Shown here: positions 1 through 11,785 of the stretch, piece by piece
Layout of the letters: each line of letters opens with the position of its first letter
Numbering within the stretch: the stretch's first letter is position 1
NCBI GenBank assembly: GCA_020002185.1
Contig: CM034544.1
Coordinates: 3,104,445 to 3,168,444 of the forward strand
Source of the DNA: Paraescarpia echinospica
Taxonomy: Eukaryota; Annelida; Polychaeta; Sabellida; Siboglinidae
Direction: 5' to 3'
DNA length: 64,000 nt
The notes under the pieces: generated by a model
Databases searched by the model: none
What the model was told of the DNA's origin: nothing
The model's input: only the letters and a program-made list of their open reading frames with translations
Position numbers and translations under genes: made by a program

Positions 1-29
1 CCTGGATTGGATGGGATTCCACCCATTCC
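1..29 (+). mobile_element. LINE-A reverse transcriptase fragment at window edge
   Basis: The first 29 bases closely resemble bases 1601-1629, which encode the SPG-x-(D/E)GIPP motif at the start of the LINE-A reverse-transcriptase domain. The fragment continues to the left of the window and stops where the dispersed repeat at 31 begins. It is short, so the call rests on similarity to the longer copy. Confidence 0.45.
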
Positions 30-30
30 A

Positions 31-1100
31 TCGCTAGGCTTTACACTACAAGTCATTGGCAACGATAAACGTATGCAAGTGACTTGTCTTTTAATAAAAC
101 TGGTAATGTATCATAAATCTCTTTCACGATTTCTGTTTTAGAGGCATTGATAAAGAGTTATAATGTGCTTGCATTGCATCACACGCTCTATGAATTGTTG
201 CAGTTCTTCAATGAAACTGTTTACCAAGGAGATATCGTTGTCGAAATCCATGTTTGCTAGCACTTGTTCATCTATCCAGTTTACCACTGATTTTTTTATT
301 TCCGCCGTGCTGCTCAAGATAATTGCAAGCAAGATTGGTGAAACAATGTAACCTCATCTTACTCCAATAATTATTGTTACTTTAACATTTTGCGTTTATT
401 CTTTTTAGTCTTTATTGAGCATCGTGAATACACATGCAGATATTTGTTGATGTTAATGCTTATACGAAGGCATTTCATAAATGCGTGGAATTGCCCACGC
501 CAATATTATTATAATCTTTCTTGAAGTATACATCCTTCATCACCGGAGGAGCCAGCCGTTCTCAAGAGACAGGTGTTTATTAGAGTGAATATTTGGTCCG
601 CACAAAAGTATCCCTGAAGTAATCTTGGTTATCAATGACTTAATATTGTTACTGGCCTCCTGAGACACAAACAATATTAAACTAACATCAGCATTTTTTC
701 ATACTTTGACGTGCAATTTGGTTTTAAAACAAACAAAAAATGCAAATAAATGCGAACAACCTTGCCTTTGTTACTTCGACGTTGTACAACATTTATATTA
801 ATATTTCTGTCTTTGCCCAGGGGTTTAAAGCGTCGAAGGGTCCTGGACACCATGTATCGAAGAAGGAGGTGGGTTATGTCACCAGCAATAGTAGCAGCAG
901 CAAAGAATGCAGCTAGGATTCGCTTAAAACTGTTATACGTCATGTGAAGAAAACAGCCATAAACCATATTATGACATACGAACATGCGTTGTAACAGTGT
1001 TTAAGAGACTTCTGTTTTGTTTAGTAATCGTGTCGGTTATATTTGTCCTTTGCAATTTGTTGTTGACTATTTATTACACTTGACCTATAACGATCTAGGA
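31..1100. repeat. Dispersed ~1.05-kb repeat, copy 1
   Basis: This stretch is near-identical over most of its length to 5604-6640, beginning at TCGCTAGGCTTTACACTACA and ending near a TGACCTAT(A/T)A(C/T)GATCT block. Small indels separate the copies. Both hold a short open stretch (plus strand from 750 and from 6246, about 60 codons, beginning MRTTLPL) that is the same in both but matches no family I recognise. I saw no terminal inverted repeats or target duplication. It could be a non-autonomous transposon or a segmental duplication. Confidence 0.75.
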
Positions 1101-1539
1101 GATAGTTATGTTATTACATTTGACCGATTACAATCTCGTACAAGTTTCTGTGTCGAGTAGATGTGTGAAGATGACGGGGTGGGATTCATCGATTAGATTT
1201 ATGAGGATACTTTGTTGGGAGGGAAGATATGTACACGTGAGATGGCTTCTATCTAAACGGAAAGTGGGTAGAAGTTTTTTTTTAGAGAACCTGCAGCAAT
1301 TTGTCGATTATGAAACAGGTTGCATTTGTTTAAAATAGATGCACAGGGGTGTTTCACAAAGACGCCTGGAACTGGAGGCATACATAAAGATAGCACAAAT
1401 AAATCAGTAAACTACAGCCTGGATAACTCTCCTGAAGCTGAATATAAATGCGTCTGAGTAAATACAAGGAGCATAGGAGTAAACAAAAGAAGTGAACTAA
1501 ACATTCAAGTTGAATGGGGTGGAATCAGACTATTTAGGA

Positions 1540-2690
1540 CAGTTAATTGTAAATCCATAAATGGTAGCTAAGAAAAGAAGGGCAATGAAGGACAACAAAT
1601 CACCTGGAGTGGAAGGGATTCCACCCAAACTACTACTGCAAATTGTAGAAGAAATTAGCACACCGCAACAGTTTTCAACTTCTCATTAAACGAGGAAGTG
1701 GGTCCTTTTGAATAGAAACAAACAAACATTATACGGTTATTTAAAAAGGGTTCGAGAAAGATAGAGAACTACAGACCAGTCAGTTTAACATCGGTGATTT
1801 GCAAATTATTAGATAGATTAATTAAAGATCACATCGTGGATTTTCGTTCTAAACATAACGTGATAAACTTATCTCAACATGGGTTTCTAAAAGCGAGATA
1901 ATGCTTAAAACATACGTTATGTTTTTTGGAAGACATCACTATGTGGATAGACGAGGGATCAATAGTGGATATTATCTACTTAGATTTTCAGAAAGCTTTC
2001 GACAAAGTTCTACATCAAAGGTTACTGCTTAAACTAAAGGCCCATGGCATAGAAGATGGTCTAATTAACTGGATAGAAAACTGGCTGATTGACAGAAGAC
2101 AACGGGTAGTTATTGATGGGGAGGCTTCAAATTGGAATTCAGTTTTGTACCACAGGGATCAGTACTTGGACCTACAATATTCTAAATATATATCAACGAT
2201 TTGGACTATGATATAACGCGATACACAGCGTATAAAAAAAAAAATACTGCTGTACAAAACAATAGTTAGGCCTCATATAGAATAATGTATACAAGCGTGG
2301 AGGCCATATCGCAAGAAAGACATAGATATGCTAGAAAGAGTACAGAGGAGAGCGACAAAAATGATACCAAAACTGATATATCTTAGATACGAAATACGCC
2401 TAAAAGAATATGGTTTGACAACACTAGACAAATATTGACAGAACTATTTTTTCTCAGTTAAGAAAGATAGACGGACTAAGGGACATGACGTTACATTAGT
2501 AAAGAATCAGTGTAGATTATATATAAGAAAGTTATCATTTTCACAAAGGATTGTAACGGATTGGAACATATTATCTGCTGATTGTGTTGTGCTAGTAGAC
2601 TGAATATGTTTAACAATAAAATTGACACGTATGTCAGAAGGGCGGGATACGCGTAAATGAAAAGGGTTGGACTTTTAATAAGCCAAAAGG
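1540..2690 (+). mobile_element. LINE-A (Jockey/CR1-like) ORF2 remnant
   Basis: This is a degenerate reverse transcriptase of a non-LTR retrotransposon. In order, across several frames, one can read the KSPGVEGIPPKLL entry motif (near 1600), a KKGSRKIENYRPVSLTS block (near 1745), a HGFLKAR block (near 1880), LDFQKAFDKV (near 1983) and the INWIENWLIDRRQ block (near 2065). The catalytic FADD box is missing. After the NDLDYDI region (near 2205) the sequence jumps to the C-terminal VRPHIEYCIQAWRPY and KGHDVTLVKNQCRL blocks, so an internal segment has been deleted. Stops and frameshifts are frequent. The 3' end shares a tail (AAAAGGGTTGGACT) with the minus-strand copy at 39.3 kb, so both belong to one family. 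Dead copy. Confidence 0.85.
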
Positions 2691-2899
2691 TTTCTGTGTC
2701 TACCTAATTTCGGTTTATTTTGTGAATGAACATTATATTTTACGTGACTGCCAACTCTCCCGCGATTAATCCAGACAACTAATATTCTTATATAGTTAAG
2801 GTTTCAAATGGAGTACAGTTTGGAGAATATTATTAAGTAGAACTGAATACGTCGATGGCGTGGTTATTTTATGTTGTTGTTCTCCTCCTTGTTCCCTGA

Positions 2900-2931
2900 T
2901 ACACGCACACACACGCACGCTCATACACACG

Positions 2932-2997
<66 letters not shown>

Positions 2998-3510
2998 TAC
3001 ACACATACGCACACACTTTCAAACATACACACATACCCAACAACACACACGCGCGCGCGCACACACACACACATACTCACACACGCACGCACACACACCC
3101 AACGACACACACACACACACACACACGCACGCACGCCCACACACACGCACACCCACACACACAGACACACACACACACACACACACTCAACCACGCACAC
3201 ACACACACACGAACGCACACACACCCAACCACATACACACACGCACGCACGCACACACACCCAACGACACACACACACGCACGCACGCCCACACACACAC
3301 TCACATACACACACACAGACACACACACACACACATACATACACACACGCCCAACCACGCACACACACACACAAACACACACAAACACACACACACACCC
3401 AACCACATACACACACACGCACGCACGCCCCCCCACACGCACACTCACACACACATACTCACGCACATACACACACTCACACACACACACACACACAAGT
3501 GTGTGTATGT
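2900..3510. repeat. (CA)n microsatellite, compound
   Basis: About 600 bp of CA repeats interrupted by CG, CCAAC and GCACGC variants. It gives long His/Thr reading frames on plus and Cys/Val frames on minus that are not genes. The flank CTCCTCCTTGTTCCCTG at 2883-2899 also occurs at 62,757-62,773 at the end of a LINE, so the microsatellite may have grown from a LINE tail. Confidence 0.95.
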
Positions 3511-5600
3511 GTAGTATCATCATCTAAACGAACATTTCTCCTTCCCCATATTATTGGTAGTTTAGTATTAGGAGTACATATTGCATCATGCTTCCATCGC
3601 CCACACACACTTTCAATTGTGCGTTGCATTTTATTGTGGGATGGCCCGGCGCGTGTATTTATCTCAGTGAGGTATCTTACATGCCCACGGGTGGTAGTAT
3701 ATAGGGCAGCATACGTTGATTTTATCGTTCGTTATATTTGACGACTTGTGAGAACGGACGATCCGGACTCAAACGCAGCGCAACATGCCGGCACCAAATA
3801 CCTACGAAGCCAGTTCGACAGCGCGAGAAATCACTCTTTGCTGCACTGTTTAACGGGGTTGGTACAAATCGGTGTCGGGTTGGGATGATAAATATCGACG
3901 ACTCGGCTTCCTTTTAAGGGTGCCCCCCTAAGATCGTTAAGTCTCCCAAAACGTACGCATTGTCTATGGGTAGGTAGTGGAATGGTGTCCATCTGAAAAT
4001 ATGGTTCTTATAAATGATTTGGATTACTGTTTAGAGCAAACGTAACCTTTTTGCATTCACGTTTTATTATCAGTAACTGCGACTATACAAATATTTTAGT
4101 TGTGATTAACTTGATCGGTAACCGAGGTAATTCTAATACTAGAAGCCCACTATCTGTGTGCTCGCTTTGCCCCACATTCAGTATCGCTGCTATTTCGAAC
4201 CACTAATGTTTGAATATATATTCGATAACTATATTCTACGTACGCAGCGCCTATTGTTTCGATTGATTTGGCGTGCGAATGCATTGTACCCAAATGGATA
4301 TACTGTGATCTATTGTTTTCATCACATCCGCGCTAGATGGCGCTTGTGATGTGAACAAGAAATTAAATGTTTGCTTTTCTCCAGGTGCCGCTTTGCCCCG
4401 ATATCCCATACTAAAACAAGATCCACTGTTTCTGTTCTAGATGGCCCACGTGACATTCTTCGTTCGACTGCGAGTGGGAATGGTACTGCTAATTTACTTG
4501 GCTGTTGGTTCGACATGTACGCGTACTTCTTTTGTTTGTTTTTACATTATAATACAATGGAATGCCGTTAATCCGGATTTCGTTAATCCGGGAACATTAG
4601 CTTTTGTACACTATTTAACGACAATGAAGTTATAACGATATATCCCTTCACGTGCATGATTAATTTATCCGGAAAATTTATTTATCCAGACCCATACTGT
4701 GGACCAAATTTGTACGACCTAGCGAGATATTCCGTTGTTTGGTGATGTCTGTTGGATATGGTTAACACGTAACGGTGTATGCGTAATGGTATTGTAAACT
4801 CCATATCGTTGTTACCACAAATATAACGATCGCAGGTAGTTGTCTCTAAACAATTAACTATTTAGTTCTGGTAGCGGATACATCAATAGGCAGGGATAGT
4901 TTGGGGAAATGACAAGCACATATGTAAACATGCATTTACCATTTACGCATGTTCGCATACATGTACAAACACGTACACACGTAAACGTGTACACACGCAC
5001 ACAAGTACATATGTACCCCGTACAGAAATTCGCAGATTCGCAATTGAGTTATAATGACGCTGCTCAGTCTTTTTGCCAACTAACGACCACGTGGGGAAGA
5101 TGGATGTATTGATATGTTAAACACAAAGTATCCAGACAGTTACAATCTGACAATGGTCAATATTTCGTCTTTAAGCACCAGTGAAGATCGGTAGTCCTTG
5201 CACGGATCACAACAGCTGCTACGGTGGCGCCCTCTGTGACAAGTATACACAAACGTGTCGTTGCCCTGAGGAGTGCTTCATCAACGCTGACAGCACACTA
5301 TGCATCAAATATGAAGGTGGGTCATGTTAACAGCAGTGATTGTCGGGCCAACAAACGCAGCTAGTGCAACACTGGTAACTTACTTGCATAGTTGTGTACA
5401 TAGAAAGTCACTCACAGTGCCGACAGATCCGCGAGACAGAGCACAACAGACACCATCCGTCTGTGTCTTAGCCAGTCCGTATAGGTTTGAAGTCTTTCAT
5501 TTTCTGACGCATTTTTTGCGATAGTATATGTATTTATTTTTGTTTTCAACACATTGCTTGGTTTGATGACCTAGTTTGGTGGTGTGGTGATAGAGCAGTT
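3511..5600. other. No recognisable gene
   Basis: Unique-looking sequence with only short reading frames and no exon with convincing splice sites. A CGTGTA/ACACGT-rich patch lies at 4950-5010. Bases 5270-5340 (ACACTATGCATCAAA then GGTGGGT) weakly resemble an inner part of the 1-kb dispersed repeat and may be a relic of a third copy. Confidence 0.5.
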
Positions 5601-5603
5601 CTA

Positions 5604-6640
5604 TCGCTAGGCTTTACACTACAAGTCGGTGGGAACAATAAACGTCTGCAAGTGGCTTGTCGTTTAATAAAACTGGTAATATATCATAATTCTTTTTTAC
5701 GATTTCTGTTTTAGAGGCATTGATAAAGAGTTATAATTTGCTTGCATTGCATCACACGCTCTATGATTTTTTGCAGGTCTTCAATGAAACTGTTTACCAC
5801 TGATTTTTTTATTTCCGCAGTCCTGCTCAAGATAATTCCAAGCATGATTGATGAAACAAAGTAACCTTACTCCAATAACTATTGCTACTTTAACTTGTTG
5901 TGTTTGTTCCTTTTGAATACATATGCATATATTTGTTGATGTTAATGCTTATATGAAGGCATTTCGTAAATGCGTGGAATTGCCCATGCCAATATTATTA
6001 TAATCTTTCTTGAAGTATACATTTATTACCGTAATCACCAGAGGGGCGAGCCGTTCTCAAGAGACAGGTGTTTATTAGAGTGGACATTTGGTGCGCACAA
6101 ATGTATCCCTGAAGTAATCTTAGTTATCAATGACTTAATATTGATCATGACCTCCAGAGACCCAAACAATATTAAACTAACATCAGCATTTTTTCATACT
6201 TTGACGTGCAATTTGGTTTTAAAACAAAACAACATATCCAAATAAATGCGAACAACCTTGCCTTTGTCACTTCGACGTTGTACAACATTTATATTAATAT
6301 TTATGTCTTTGCCCAGCGGGGTACAGCGTCAACGCGCCGTGTACACTATGCATCAAAGAAGGAGGTGGGTTATATCATCAACAATAGCAGCAACTACGAC
6401 AAATGCAGCTAGCATTTGGCTAAAACTGTAATGCGTCATGTTTCCATGCAAAACAGCCATAAACCAATACACGCATCTGATGGAGAGGTCAGTATTATGA
6501 CACACGAACATGCGTTGTTGCAGTGTTTAAGAGACTTCTGTTTTGTTCAGTAGTCGTGTCGGTTATGTTTGTCTTTTGCACCTTGATGTTGACTATTTAC
6601 TACATTTGACCTATTATGATCTGGAACAGAGTTTTATGCA
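5604..6640. repeat. Dispersed ~1.05-kb repeat, copy 2
   Basis: Second copy of the repeat at 31-1100, same orientation, about 5.5 kb away. It lacks a block of roughly 40 bp near 5790 and has a 26-bp insertion near 6475 relative to copy 1. No coding function seen. Confidence 0.75.
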
Positions 6641-7690
6641 GAGCGAATAGCGTGTTCTTCGTATACTGGATCCATTGAAGTATCGTTATTATCGTTATTA
6701 TTTACTGTACTAACTTTGCAGGAAACAGTCTTACTTGTTCGTATTTTTATAGGTATAACACGTCTATTTAAAGGACATTTTGTTTTAAGTTATACTTGGA
6801 GTATCCCTCACATGAGAAAGAGCTCAATGTTATTTTCTACAATGTTTTGTATCAAAAAGTCAATTTGCCCATAACGTTCCTTACAAAGTTTTATCAACAC
6901 ATTATCCTTATAATCTGAATGAACAATTCATTATGACGATTACAAAATGATTTATATCGTATGTAGGTAACGATGGCAACAACAACTTGCTGCACGTTAT
7001 TCTCGAAACTCTTTGCGTGTTGATGGTGATGATAATCATGATAGCGATGATAGCATATATGTTAAAGAAGAAGAGTATCGTAAGGTAAGGTTCCAAACGT
7101 TATTTTCAACTCTTGAATGTGGTAGAATTTACTGTTGTATTTAGTTAACTGCTTCTTCATAAATCATTTCGATACGTAAACAAGCATCCTCTTTCACGAA
7201 CCTGATAGACTGCATTATATTGTCAGGTTCACCACGTATTTTCACTGACATTCATTTGAGATTGGCAAAATCGATGCCTTTTGAGCTTCGTCATAGTTTA
7301 CGAAAACAGAAAACTAATGTTTCTGTTTACACGCATGAATGGATTACGGCAATTCGTCGACTATTAAAAACCTATATTTCCCAATAAATCCATAATTAAT
7401 CAATATACGTTTTCAATATATGATGGTATACGTACATTTTAAGAGGGAATTAATCCAATCGGTACTAACCACAATAAGCTTGTCGTAAAATCTGAAGTAC
7501 ACACAAACGCACGCACGCTCGCACACACGCGTGCCCGCTTACACACACATGGACACTTAGCTGTATTCTTACCCAAGTAGACAGAGGGCTCATTTCGGTA
7601 ATAACCAAGAACGTTAACAATGTTTGATGTCAACAGTTATAATACTGAATAGTTTTGTAGGCTGGAGGTAACGCTATATATGCACGGGGT
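6641..7690. other. No recognisable gene
   Basis: AT-rich intergenic sequence with short random reading frames. A small CA/CG-type microsatellite lies at about 7500-7556. Confidence 0.5.
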
Positions 7691-7714
7691 TCACTGGTCT
7701 AAACTAAGACAAAC

Positions 7715-7899
7715 CAGGTACTCTAACTGACGCACATGTCGTTTCCAGATAGCTTATACTTGGTTCTGGTTTACAGATACATTTGGCGTCGCTGTTCATC
7801 TCCACCACCAGATAACGACACAGGGAATTCACGTTACGACAGCGTGGCTGAGTGGGAAATGTAACCATGACATTGTTGCCACCGTTGTTAACTGGGCCC
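7715..7899 (-). CDS. Candidate exon, Cys-rich extracellular segment
   Basis: On the minus strand an acceptor (CAAAAACGCCGCAG, AG at 7901-7900) opens a 61-codon open stretch. It contains TFPTQPRCRNVNSLCRYLVV, then CICKPEP and TTC, a spacing of cysteines typical of small secreted or EGF/Kazal-like modules, but I cannot assign a family. The only donor-like site at the end is GTTTGT (from 7714), which is weak. No partner exons were found nearby. It may be a real exon of a secreted protein or chance. Confidence 0.25.
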
Positions 7900-8163
7900 C
7901 TGCGGCGTTTTTGAAAATAATATACTGTTGCTACAACAAACGAAAACCTCAATGGATTAACAATATCCTATCCACAAACTCAACATGTTGCCTAGATGTA
8001 ACGTAGTCTTCTTTAAACGTCCGGTTTGTCGGCTATACTTCTTAGAATCGTCCACTGCGTTTGTGTACGTGGCGCCATATGGAACACAATCTTGAACTAA
8101 GGACTTTGAGGCGCCCAGGGCTGTTGGTGAATTAGTCCACGCTTACGGAGTCTCCGGATATTG

Positions 8164-8725
8164 TTAAGATTCCATATGTATGGAAACAGCATGCGGTATG
8201 TGGCAAAGCAATTAATACAGTGGGGCCCGGGGGGGAATTAATAGAAGTAATTTCATATTAAGATTCCATGTGTATGGAAACAGCATGTGATGTGTGGCAA
8301 AGCAATGAATTTAGTGGGGCCCGGGTAGAGACTAATAGAAGTAGTTTCATATTAAGTTTCCATATGTATGGAAACAGCGTGTGGTATGTGACAAAACAGT
8401 GAACACAGTGGGGGCCCGAGTGGAAATTAATAGATGTAGTTTCGTATTAAGATCCCTGTGGTGTGTGGAAAGCAATGAACACAGTGGGGCCGGGTGGAAA
8501 TTAATATAAAGTTTCATATTAAGATTCCATATGTGTGGAAACAGCGTGTGGTGTGTGGCAAAGCAACGAACACAGTAGGGCCGGGTGGAAATTAATAGAA
8601 GTAGTTTCATATTAAGATACCATATGTATGGAAACAGCGTGTGGTATGTGGCAAAGCAATGAACACAGTGGGGGCCCGAGTGGAAATTAATAGATGTAGT
8701 TTCTTATTAAGATTCCATATGTTTT
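8164..8725. repeat. ~95-bp tandem repeat, about 6 copies
   Basis: Each unit begins TTAAGATTCCATATGTATGG, continues with a GGCAAAGCAATGAA and GTGGGGCCCGGGTGGAAATT core, and ends GTAGTTTCATA. Unit starts are near 8164, 8258, 8352, 8444, 8518, 8610 and 8706 (the last cut short). The fourth unit is shorter, having lost part of its 5' end. Non-coding. Confidence 0.9.
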
Positions 8726-9456
8726 TCATTGGCTGGCAACGATCACGTCCTAATCGATTAGCGAATCACAATAGATTTTATTTTTCAATTCGTGATCGCA
8801 TTTTCGTTTCACCCGGGTGGTAAAGAAAATGTTTCCCCACAGCGAGACCGCTGAAACGTTTGCTTGCGGTCTCGAGAAGACGACGTTGAACGTGAAAAGC
8901 GCCAGCCGTCCACAGAGATGTTCAAGTGTGCAAAGAAGGCAACGTGGGATTATGTGAAAGCCCACCCGTCACACTAAGGCTGGGTATTTTAGCTGGGTTG
9001 TGAATTGTGTCTATCATCCCAGTTGGCTGATACTGTTGATTTGTTCTCAGTCTTCGGTCGTTGTGTGATATGTTTTTTAATGCACCTTTTATATCATTGT
9101 GATGATATTTTAACTGCACAACTGATTCGATTAAACGCTTTATAAAATTGATAAACTGACTTGGTTTAGATTGTAAATCTTATTCATGCCGCGACACCGT
9201 CGCTACATCTGGATATCGTAACGCTCGATTTTGTGCCGCGAAAAAAGCTCCATATTTGTGATTTCAGAAACTTCATAGGTCTGGCGTAGGCGGTGCGTTT
9301 TTGTTTACGCGGATTAAACATTTAGTCGCTCCATGTCGTTATATGAATCGTATCCACACAGGAATTGGAGAGTAAATCCCCAGAAGTGACGTCATAACAT
9401 ATATATTTCCCAATCCGCACGCCGTTTCTATACCTACGTTGACGCTTATGACTATA
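8726..9456. other. No recognisable feature
   Basis: No exon, repeat or RNA gene could be supported here. Confidence 0.5.
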
Positions 9457-9982
9457 CGTAAAGGCCGGGGTGCACTGGCACTTTTCACCTGAACAGATCA
9501 CACCAGACCACGTCAGACGCCGTTCGACTGCGGTGTATCCAATACACCAACCGACACCGACTGCGCTATGCTCTAAGCCGGCGTAACGTCATAATCCCTT
9601 AAACTTGAAAACTTCCAAATACGTCGGACCGACACCGACTACAGGCATACTAGCACTTTTCGCCAGATCTGGCCAGACCAGACCAGACCAAGCCACGTCA
9701 GATCACATCAGACTGCAGTGTATCCACTGCACCGACCGGCACCGACTGGGCTATACTTAAAGCCGGCGTGACGTTATAATCACGTAAACTTGAGAACGTT
9801 CCAATACGTCTAATGTAGTCGATGTCGGTCTGACGTATTCGAAAATTTTCACGTATGGCACCATCGGTGCCGGACGGTGTAGTGGAAAAACTGTACTGTG
9901 ACGTAGTCTGATGTGGTGTTGTGTTGTGTGGTGTGGCCTGATCAGGTCGGGCGAAAAGTGCCAATGCATTCTGGCCTTTACG
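9457..9982. mobile_element. Fold-back MITE with ~33-bp terminal inverted repeats
   Basis: The left end CGTAAAGGCC at 9457, running into TGGCACTTTTC, is mirrored at the right end GAAAAGTGCCAATG...GGCCTTTACG, which finishes at 9982. The arms pair over about 33 bp with few mismatches. Inside are two direct ~115-bp repeats (about 9510-9625 and 9693-9813), each with a GCCGGCGT(A/G)ACGT core. No transposase is encoded. A target duplication is not clear, so the superfamily is not assigned. Confidence 0.75.
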
Positions 9983-11137
9983 ATTAACCAAGAAAACGTA
10001 TTGCTCGTCTGTTGATAGATGTTGATCAGCCTGATAGTATTAAAAGCTATGCCAGTCGCCATCAGACGTGCGTGTCTTCTAGGGTGGATATGATTGTATC
10101 ACTACTGCAAAAAACCTGTAACGTTCTTTATAAATAGCCCCAGGCATTACGAACAACCAAGTTATTACGTCTGGGGTATGACACTTCTTCCAACCTATAC
10201 CTATCAACTCTCCCGGAATTTCCGGTAGTATACTGAATTTGGGTGTCTCCCGGTCTCCCGGAATACAAGCAAATCTCCGGGATTTTCGCTGAAGATCTGA
10301 AACTGCACTCTCACCCATCTGTATTCGAAACAGCGCGACACCACCACCACAGGTGATGTGGTGAACCGCTGAATTTCCGGCGAAACATCTCCAACTGCAC
10401 CACCCCCTCAGTCTTCGTGACAGCGACCCGCTGGAGTTCCGGAGAAAAACCTCCAACAATACCCCCTCCCCCCACCCCTCCGTCTTTTGATGTTAAGATC
10501 CAAGAGACAGCGTGACGAGACAGCGAAACACGGGATGGGTGCTGAACCGCTGATGAATCTCTCGGAATTCAAAACAGTTTGGAAGGTATACTACCCTTAA
10601 CGTAATTTTTAATAACAATAATATATTACACACATCAATATATTGGTTAAAATGAATCAGTGTTTACCCAAAGTCTATTCAGCCAGTTCAATGAAGGCTA
10701 AGAAGCGCCAGAGTCGGCCATGCGAGTCTACGAAACGTTGAACGAACAGTCGATTCTGGCGCCATCTGCTGGAGAAGGTATGATGCTCTATAAAAAACCT
10801 CCAGGGGGCACCACCAGTCACCTCAAGTTTGATATCAGTTTCAGGATCTACGGTGGAAAGTATACTAGGAATCATTTGGCGTAAATAGGACATGTTTATT
10901 TTTACATGTAACTTAGTAAAGGTAAGTTCTTATATAGCATGATATCCAGTTCTAAGAACTTTACTCCCTGGCAGATCTGTTTAATCGAACACCATCTCGA
11001 CTTACTTACTTCTCTGGGAACCATTCAGCCACCCTGCAATTAAGCCAAGCCTACTTCGTACACAAATATCCACCACTACCGATTACCAGGTACACATTCA
11101 CGTACCTGAATGAACTGGTATAAACCTACCTGAATAG
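9983..11137. other. Intergenic, no gene
   Basis: Contains a patch (10,190-10,470) of repeated TCTCCCGGAA-type motifs on the plus strand. A minus-strand open stretch at 10,079-10,459 has no domain I recognise. Part of 11,003-11,100 (CCATTCAGCCACCCTGCAAT, then a GTACACAAAT block) recurs near 38,755 and 62,200, so it is an old dispersed repeat. Confidence 0.45.
10759..10772 (-). promoter_or_regulatory. CTCF-type core motif (sequence match only)
   Basis: GCGCCATCTGCTGG matches the reverse complement of the animal CTCF core (CCASYAGRKGGCGC) at every position. Several partial matches (GGCGCCCTCT) lie elsewhere in the window. A 14-bp match can arise by chance, so binding is only a possibility. Confidence 0.2.
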
Positions 11138-11785
11138 CGAGGTGGCCGTATTAGCAGGAGTAATTACCTATACGTTACTGTTATGGGGATACTTTGGACA
11201 GACCTGTGGTGACCTTAATTGTGAGGTGGCTGTATTACCAAGGTGACCGTATTAGCAGGAGGAATTACCTATACGTTATTGTTATGGGGACACTTTGGGA
11301 CAGACCTGTGGTGACCTTAATTGTGAGGTGGCTGTATTACCAAGGTGACCATATTAGCAGGAGTAATTACCTATACGTTACAGTTATGGGGATACTTTGG
11401 GACATACCTGTGGTGACCTTAATTGTGAGGTGGCTGTATTACCAAAGTGACCGTATTAGCAGGAGTAATTACCTATACGTTACTGTTATGGGGATACTTT
11501 GGGACAGACCTGTGGTGACCTTAATTGTGAGGTGGCTGTATTACCAAGGTGACCGTATTAGCAGGAGTAATTACCTATACGTTACTGTTATGGGGATACT
11601 TTGGGACAGACATGTGGTGACCTTAATTGTGAGGTGGCTGTATTACCAAGGTGACCGTATTAGCAGGAGTAATTACCTATACGTAACTGCTATGGGGATA
11701 CTTTGGGACAGACCTGTGGTGACCTTAATTGTGAGGTGGCTGTATTACCAAGGTGACCATAAAGCCAGGTTCCACTGTACACCAA
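11138..11785. repeat. 102-bp tandem repeat, about 6 copies
   Basis: The unit is 102 bp (34 codons), so it reads open on the plus strand as a repeated DRPVVTLIVRWLYYQGD phrase. That is a by-product of the unit length. Units contain AGGAGTAATTACCTATACGT and GGTGACCTTAATTGTGAGGT. The array ends in AGCCAGGTTCCACTGTAC, a phrase seen in similar form near 41,800 and 60,940. Confidence 0.92.

Noticed and set aside
2796..3741. His/Thr-rich and Cys/Val-rich frames
   Set aside because: CA/TG microsatellite translations.
10079..10459. 126-codon minus-strand frame
   Set aside because: No domain; it overlaps a CTCCCGGAA-rich low-complexity patch and has no splice sites.
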